Assembly (NCBI GenBank): GCA_003151555.1
Contig: PLXU01000196.1
Location: forward strand, 11,616-19,896
Source: Acidimicrobiaceae bacterium
GTDB lineage: Bacteria > Actinomycetota > Acidimicrobiia > Acidimicrobiales > RAAP-2
DNA: 8,281 bases
Reading direction: 5' to 3'
A program made the position numbers and the translations under genes. Each line of letters opens with the position of its first letter. Within the stretch, counting starts at the first letter, position 1. Under the pieces are notes generated by a model. The model did not search any database. It was not told where the DNA came from and worked only from the letters and a program-made list of their open reading frames with translations. Positions 5,435-8,281 of this stretch are shown here, one piece after another.

Positions 5435-6519
5435 TGGTCGTGGCGCGCACCCTGACGCTCAGCATTGACCAGTTGTACCGGCGCCAGCCGGGCGGCATTG
5501 CGACGTACGTGAGTGGTCTGGTGCTCGGGTTGCGCCAAGTGGACCACGACCTTGACGTGCGGGCACTCGCGCCGCGCGGCGCCGTGCCCCCGGAAGCGCG
5601 TGACTTGTCGCTCTCGCTCGTGACGGCGCCGTTGCGCGTGGAACCGTTGACCCGTATTTGGCGCTACCGGCCCGTCGGCGTGCCCCGACAGTCCAACATT
5701 GTCCACGCGACGTCGATGGCCGGACCCTACGGCGGCGGAGCGCCCGGCGCCGTTCACTCGGTGGCCATGCACGATCTGCTGTGGCGTGATGAACCGGGTG
5801 CCTCGACGCCTCGCGGGGCGCGCTTTCACGAGGACCGGCTGCAATTCTTGAAGCGGCGAGACGACCTACGCATCTTCACCAGTTCGCCTGGGCTACGTGA
5901 GCGCCTCATCGCTGACGGCTTCGATGAAGCTCGGGTGCACGCGGTGCGTTTGGGGGTCGACGATGACGGCGTCGAGGCGGCCTCGGCACTAGAGGTGCGC
6001 GACTTGTTGACCCGACGCGGCGTGACGGGGCCGTTCACTCTCTACGTCGGCACGCGCGAACCCCGCAAGAATCTCGCTCGATTAATCGAGGCTCATCGCG
6101 AGGCGCGCGCCGGCGCTCCCGACCTCGGACCACTGGTGCTGGTGGGCCCGGCCGGCTGGGGCGGCGTCGACACCGCGGACGCCACGGTGCTCGGCGCCGT
6201 GGCGCGCAACGTGCTCAAGGGTCTCTACCGCGAGGCCACGCTGGTGGCCTACGTGGCGCGGGCCGAAGGTTGGGGTCTGCCGCCGGTCGAGGCGCTGTAC
6301 GCCGGCACCCGGGTCGTCGCCAGCACCACCACGCCGAGCGTCGCGAACAATCCCGAGGTGGTTTGTGTCGATCCCCTCGATGTGGCGTCCATTGCCAACG
6401 GCCTCGTGCGCGCCCTGGCGACGCCGGACAACGAGGCGAGCGCCGCCCAGCGCCGCGACTCAGTGGCGTCGCTCACCTGGGCCAATTCGGCGCTCGATCA
6501 TCTGGTCGGTTGGCGGTGA
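5434..6519 (+). CDS. GT4-family glycosyltransferase (first intact copy)
   Basis: A 361-residue GT-B fold retaining glycosyltransferase. QPGGIATYVSGL (about residues 18-29) is the N-terminal glycine loop. NIVHATSMAGPYGGG and VAMHDLLWRDEP follow in the acceptor domain. YVGTREPRKNL contains E209-P-R-K212, which binds the donor diphosphate. AEGWGLPPVEAL holds the EX7E pair E278 and E286. Relatives transfer mannose, rhamnose or similar sugars from NDP donors to lipid-linked or cell-wall glycans; the actual sugar cannot be read here. The start is ATG 5434, sharing one base with the upstream stop (TGATG), with GAGG very close upstream. GTG 5440 would give better spacing. It is the only ATG among the genes of the 3621-8281 run, and it is probably cytoplasmic or peripheral at the membrane, as no hydrophobic segment is visible. 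Confidence 0.88.
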   Translation: MVVARTLTLSIDQLYRRQPGGIATYVSGLVLGLRQVDHDLDVRALAPRGAVPPEARDLSLSLVTAPLRVEPLTRIWRYRPVGVPRQSNIVHATSMAGPYGGGAPGAVHSVAMHDLLWRDEPGASTPRGARFHEDRLQFLKRRDDLRIFTSSPGLRERLIADGFDEARVHAVRLGVDDDGVEAASALEVRDLLTRRGVTGPFTLYVGTREPRKNLARLIEAHREARAGAPDLGPLVLVGPAGWGGVDTADATVLGAVARNVLKGLYREATLVAYVARAEGWGLPPVEALYAGTRVVASTTTPSVANNPEVVCVDPLDVASIANGLVRALATPDNEASAAQRRDSVASLTWANSALDHLVGWR

Positions 6520-7637
6520 AGGTAGCGCTCGACGTCTCGGCCGCGCCACCGCGCTTGGCGGGCGCGGGGCGCTATATCTACGAACTGGCGCGTCGGTTGC
6601 CGCGCGCGGGAGTGGCGACGACGCTGGTGTGCCGGCGCGGTGATGCACGGCGCTGGAGCGAATGGTCACCCGATGCGAGCTTGGCCGCGCTCGTGCCGAC
6701 CGCACGCGCCGCGCGCCTGGTCTACGAAGCCGTCTCGCTCGGCACCAGTGGGACCGCTCGCGACGTCGACGTGTGGCACGGTCCGCACTACACGATGCCT
6801 CATCGAGGTCGCACGCCAACGGTCGTGACAATTCACGATCTGACGTATTTCACCAATCCCGAGTGGCACGAGAGATCCAAGGCCGTCTTCTTTCGCCGCG
6901 CCATCTCCTACGCCGCGTCGCACGCTCGGGTTCTCATTTGCGTGAGCGACTTCACGGCGCGCCAGCTCGACCAGCTCGTGCCCGAGCACGCGCCGATCGT
7001 GGTCGCGCCCCACGGTGTCGATCTCGTTCGATTTGCGCCCGGCGACCGCGACGACGCGTCGCTCCTGGGGGCCCATCAACTTTCGGCCACGGCCCGCTAC
7101 GTATTCTTCGTCGGCACCGTTGAACCACGCAAGGGACTCGACGTGCTCCTGGCCGCCTTCGGCGACGTCGCGCGAAGCGACCCCGACGTGGAGCTGTGGC
7201 TGGCCGGCCAGGTCGGCTGGGGCCTTAAGAATTTTGAGGCCGAGATAGCCCAACATCCCGCCGCGTCGCGCATTCGACGCTTAGGTTTTGTGGATGACGA
7301 AATTCTGCCCGCGCTCTTTCGTAGGTCCAGGGTGGTCGTTTATCCTTCTAGGGGTGAAGGCTTCGGACTACCGGTACTCGAAGCCATGGCCTGTGGAGCT
7401 CCGGTCGTGACCTCTGCGAATACTGTGATGGCCGAAATCGCGGGCGCAACGGCGACCTTGGTCGACGCCGGTAACGCCACCGCCCTGGCCCAGGCCCTCT
7501 CGCACACCCTGGGCGTCAGCGACGAAGAGCGTGCGCAGCGCTCGGCGGTCACTCGCGCGCGAGCCCAGGAGTTCACGTGGGACTATTCAATGGCGAAGCA
7601 CCTCGAGGCTTACGCACTCGCCGCGCGGGGAGACTAG
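6516..7637 (+). CDS. GT4-family glycosyltransferase (second intact copy)
   Basis: A 373-residue protein close to the textbook bacterial GT4 pattern. APPRLAGAGRYIYELARRLP lies near the N-terminus, then VWHGPHYTMP, VVTIHDLTYFTNPEWHERS, ICVSDFTARQLDQ and VVAPHGVDLVRF in the linker region. FVGTVEPRKGLDVLLAAF (E203, K206) and RGEGFGLPVLEAMACGAPVV with the EX7E pair E281/E289 follow. This pattern is common in mannosyl- and rhamnosyltransferases of O-antigen and exopolysaccharide clusters, which fits the GDP-mannose genes nearby. Exact donor and linkage are unknown. GTG 6516 overlaps the previous stop by four bases (GTGA). It resembles the preceding intact copy in architecture but differs in length and N-terminus, so any duplication is old. 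Confidence 0.92.
   Translation: MKVALDVSAAPPRLAGAGRYIYELARRLPRAGVATTLVCRRGDARRWSEWSPDASLAALVPTARAARLVYEAVSLGTSGTARDVDVWHGPHYTMPHRGRTPTVVTIHDLTYFTNPEWHERSKAVFFRRAISYAASHARVLICVSDFTARQLDQLVPEHAPIVVAPHGVDLVRFAPGDRDDASLLGAHQLSATARYVFFVGTVEPRKGLDVLLAAFGDVARSDPDVELWLAGQVGWGLKNFEAEIAQHPAASRIRRLGFVDDEILPALFRRSRVVVYPSRGEGFGLPVLEAMACGAPVVTSANTVMAEIAGATATLVDAGNATALAQALSHTLGVSDEERAQRSAVTRARAQEFTWDYSMAKHLEAYALAARGD
7627..7632 (+). promoter_or_regulatory. ribosome binding site for the GDP-sugar reductase gene
   Basis: GGGGAG lies 8 nt before GTG 7641, within the last codons of the preceding glycosyltransferase. It is the clearest ribosome site in the window and fixes the start of the partial gene. Confidence 0.65.
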
Positions 7638-7640
7638 GTC

Positions 7641-8281
7641 GTGCGCGCGCTCGTCACCGGGGCCGACGGCTTTGCTGGCCGCCATCTCGCGAGGCACCTG
7701 GCCGATTGTGGCGACGAAGTGGTGGCGGTCGATCGCGAGTGCAACGTCACCATCGCGGGCCAGGTCGAGCGGGTCCTGCGCGAACATCAACCGGACGCGA
7801 TCTACCATTTGGCGGCCCTTTCTCACGTGGGCGACTCGTGGAACAACCGGATCGAGTTCGTACGCGTCAACGTGTTCGGCACGCGAAACGTCATTGAGTG
7901 CGCCTATAAGGCAGTGCCGAACGCATCCATACTCTTCGTCAGCTCGGCCGACGTCTACGGCATCGTGCGCGAAGAGGATCTGCCGATTCGTGAGACCCAC
8001 GAGGCGATGCCCGCGAATCCGTACTCGCAGAGCAAGCTCCAGGCCGAACTGCTAGCTCAGAGCATCGCGAGCGCGAACACGCAGCGCCTAGTGATCGTGC
8101 GGCCCTTTAACCACATTGGTCCCGGTCAGTCCGACAAGTTCGTCGTGCCGGCGCTGGCCAGTCGACTCCTCGATGCCGCCGAGCGCGGCGCAACAGAGAT
8201 TGCGGTAGGCAATCTGTCAACGCGACGTGACTTCAGCGACGTGCGCGACGTCGTGCGCGCGTACCGCCTACTCATGGAGCG
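7641..8281 (+). CDS. rmd: GDP-4-dehydro-6-deoxy-D-mannose reductase-like SDR enzyme (3' end outside window)
   Basis: The first 213 codons of an NAD(P)-dependent extended short-chain dehydrogenase, open to the window edge. TGADGFAGRHL (G7, G10, G13) is the Rossmann nucleotide site. HLAALSHVGDSW (56-67) and SSADVYG (101-107) follow. Y128-SQS-K132 is the catalytic YxxxK. RPFNHIGPGQ (154-163) and GNLSTRRDFSDVRDVVRAYRLL (from 190) match the GDP-mannose 4,6-dehydratase/RMD group. The short N-terminus and FNHIGPGQ favour RMD, which reduces the keto-sugar to GDP-D-rhamnose; GDP-mannose 4,6-dehydratase or a UDP-sugar epimerase is the alternative. GTG 7641 is 3 nt after the previous stop, with a good ribosome site, so it probably belongs to the same operon. 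A dehydratase supplying its substrate would be expected nearby, probably downstream. The symbol is tentative. Confidence 0.85.
   Translation, partial: MRALVTGADGFAGRHLARHLADCGDEVVAVDRECNVTIAGQVERVLREHQPDAIYHLAALSHVGDSWNNRIEFVRVNVFGTRNVIECAYKAVPNASILFVSSADVYGIVREEDLPIRETHEAMPANPYSQSKLQAELLAQSIASANTQRLVIVRPFNHIGPGQSDKFVVPALASRLLDAAERGATEIAVGNLSTRRDFSDVRDVVRAYRLLME

Noticed and set aside
6270..6515. N-terminal extension of the second intact glycosyltransferase
   Set aside because: It overlaps the preceding glycosyltransferase in another frame; the family N-terminus begins at GTG 6516.

Overview
This window looks like chromosomal DNA of a high-GC actinobacterium, most likely class Acidimicrobiia or a close relative. 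The reasons are strong GC bias at third codon positions, almost no ATG starts (GTG and TTG dominate), coenzyme F420 biosynthesis genes, and a membrane-anchored protein with a long threonine-rich tail of the kind common in that class. The class assignment is inference from style and gene content, not a database match.

Layout: (1) 1-34, the 3' end of a tRNA gene on the + strand. (2) 171-1960 +, a two-gene unit: a small anchored, probably extracytoplasmic protein of unknown function, then a mannose-1-phosphate guanylyltransferase (ManB type) that starts with TTG 2 nt after the upstream stop. (3) 1961-3582 -, the F420 genes cofD (fbiA) and cofE (N-terminal half of fbiB), overlapping by 4 nt and running tail-to-tail into manB with no base between the two stop codons. 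A perfect 10-bp stem-loop lies in the last codons of cofE. (4) 3621-8281 +, diverging from cofD across about 38 bp, a tightly packed run: a beta-lactamase-like serine hydrolase, a degenerate glycosyltransferase-like protein, two intact GT4 glycosyltransferases, and a GDP-sugar reductase (RMD type) cut off by the window end. The junctions overlap by 4, 1 and 4 nt, and the last has a 3-nt gap, which suggests one translationally coupled operon.

How the genes fit together: ManB would make GDP-mannose. The last gene resembles GDP-4-dehydro-6-deoxy-D-mannose reductase, which makes GDP-D-rhamnose from a GDP-mannose derivative. The glycosyltransferases would put such sugars on a surface glycan. The F420 pair is probably functionally separate but syntenic: in Mycobacterium tuberculosis fbiA-fbiB (Rv3261-Rv3262) also converges on manB (Rv3264c), so this looks like an old actinobacterial gene neighbourhood. 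I see no mobile element, CRISPR array or phage gene. The points most worth a second look are the glycosyltransferase that has lost its catalytic motif, the stem-loop at the convergent junction, the serine hydrolase at the head of a glycan operon, and the uncharacterised Thr-tailed protein before manB.
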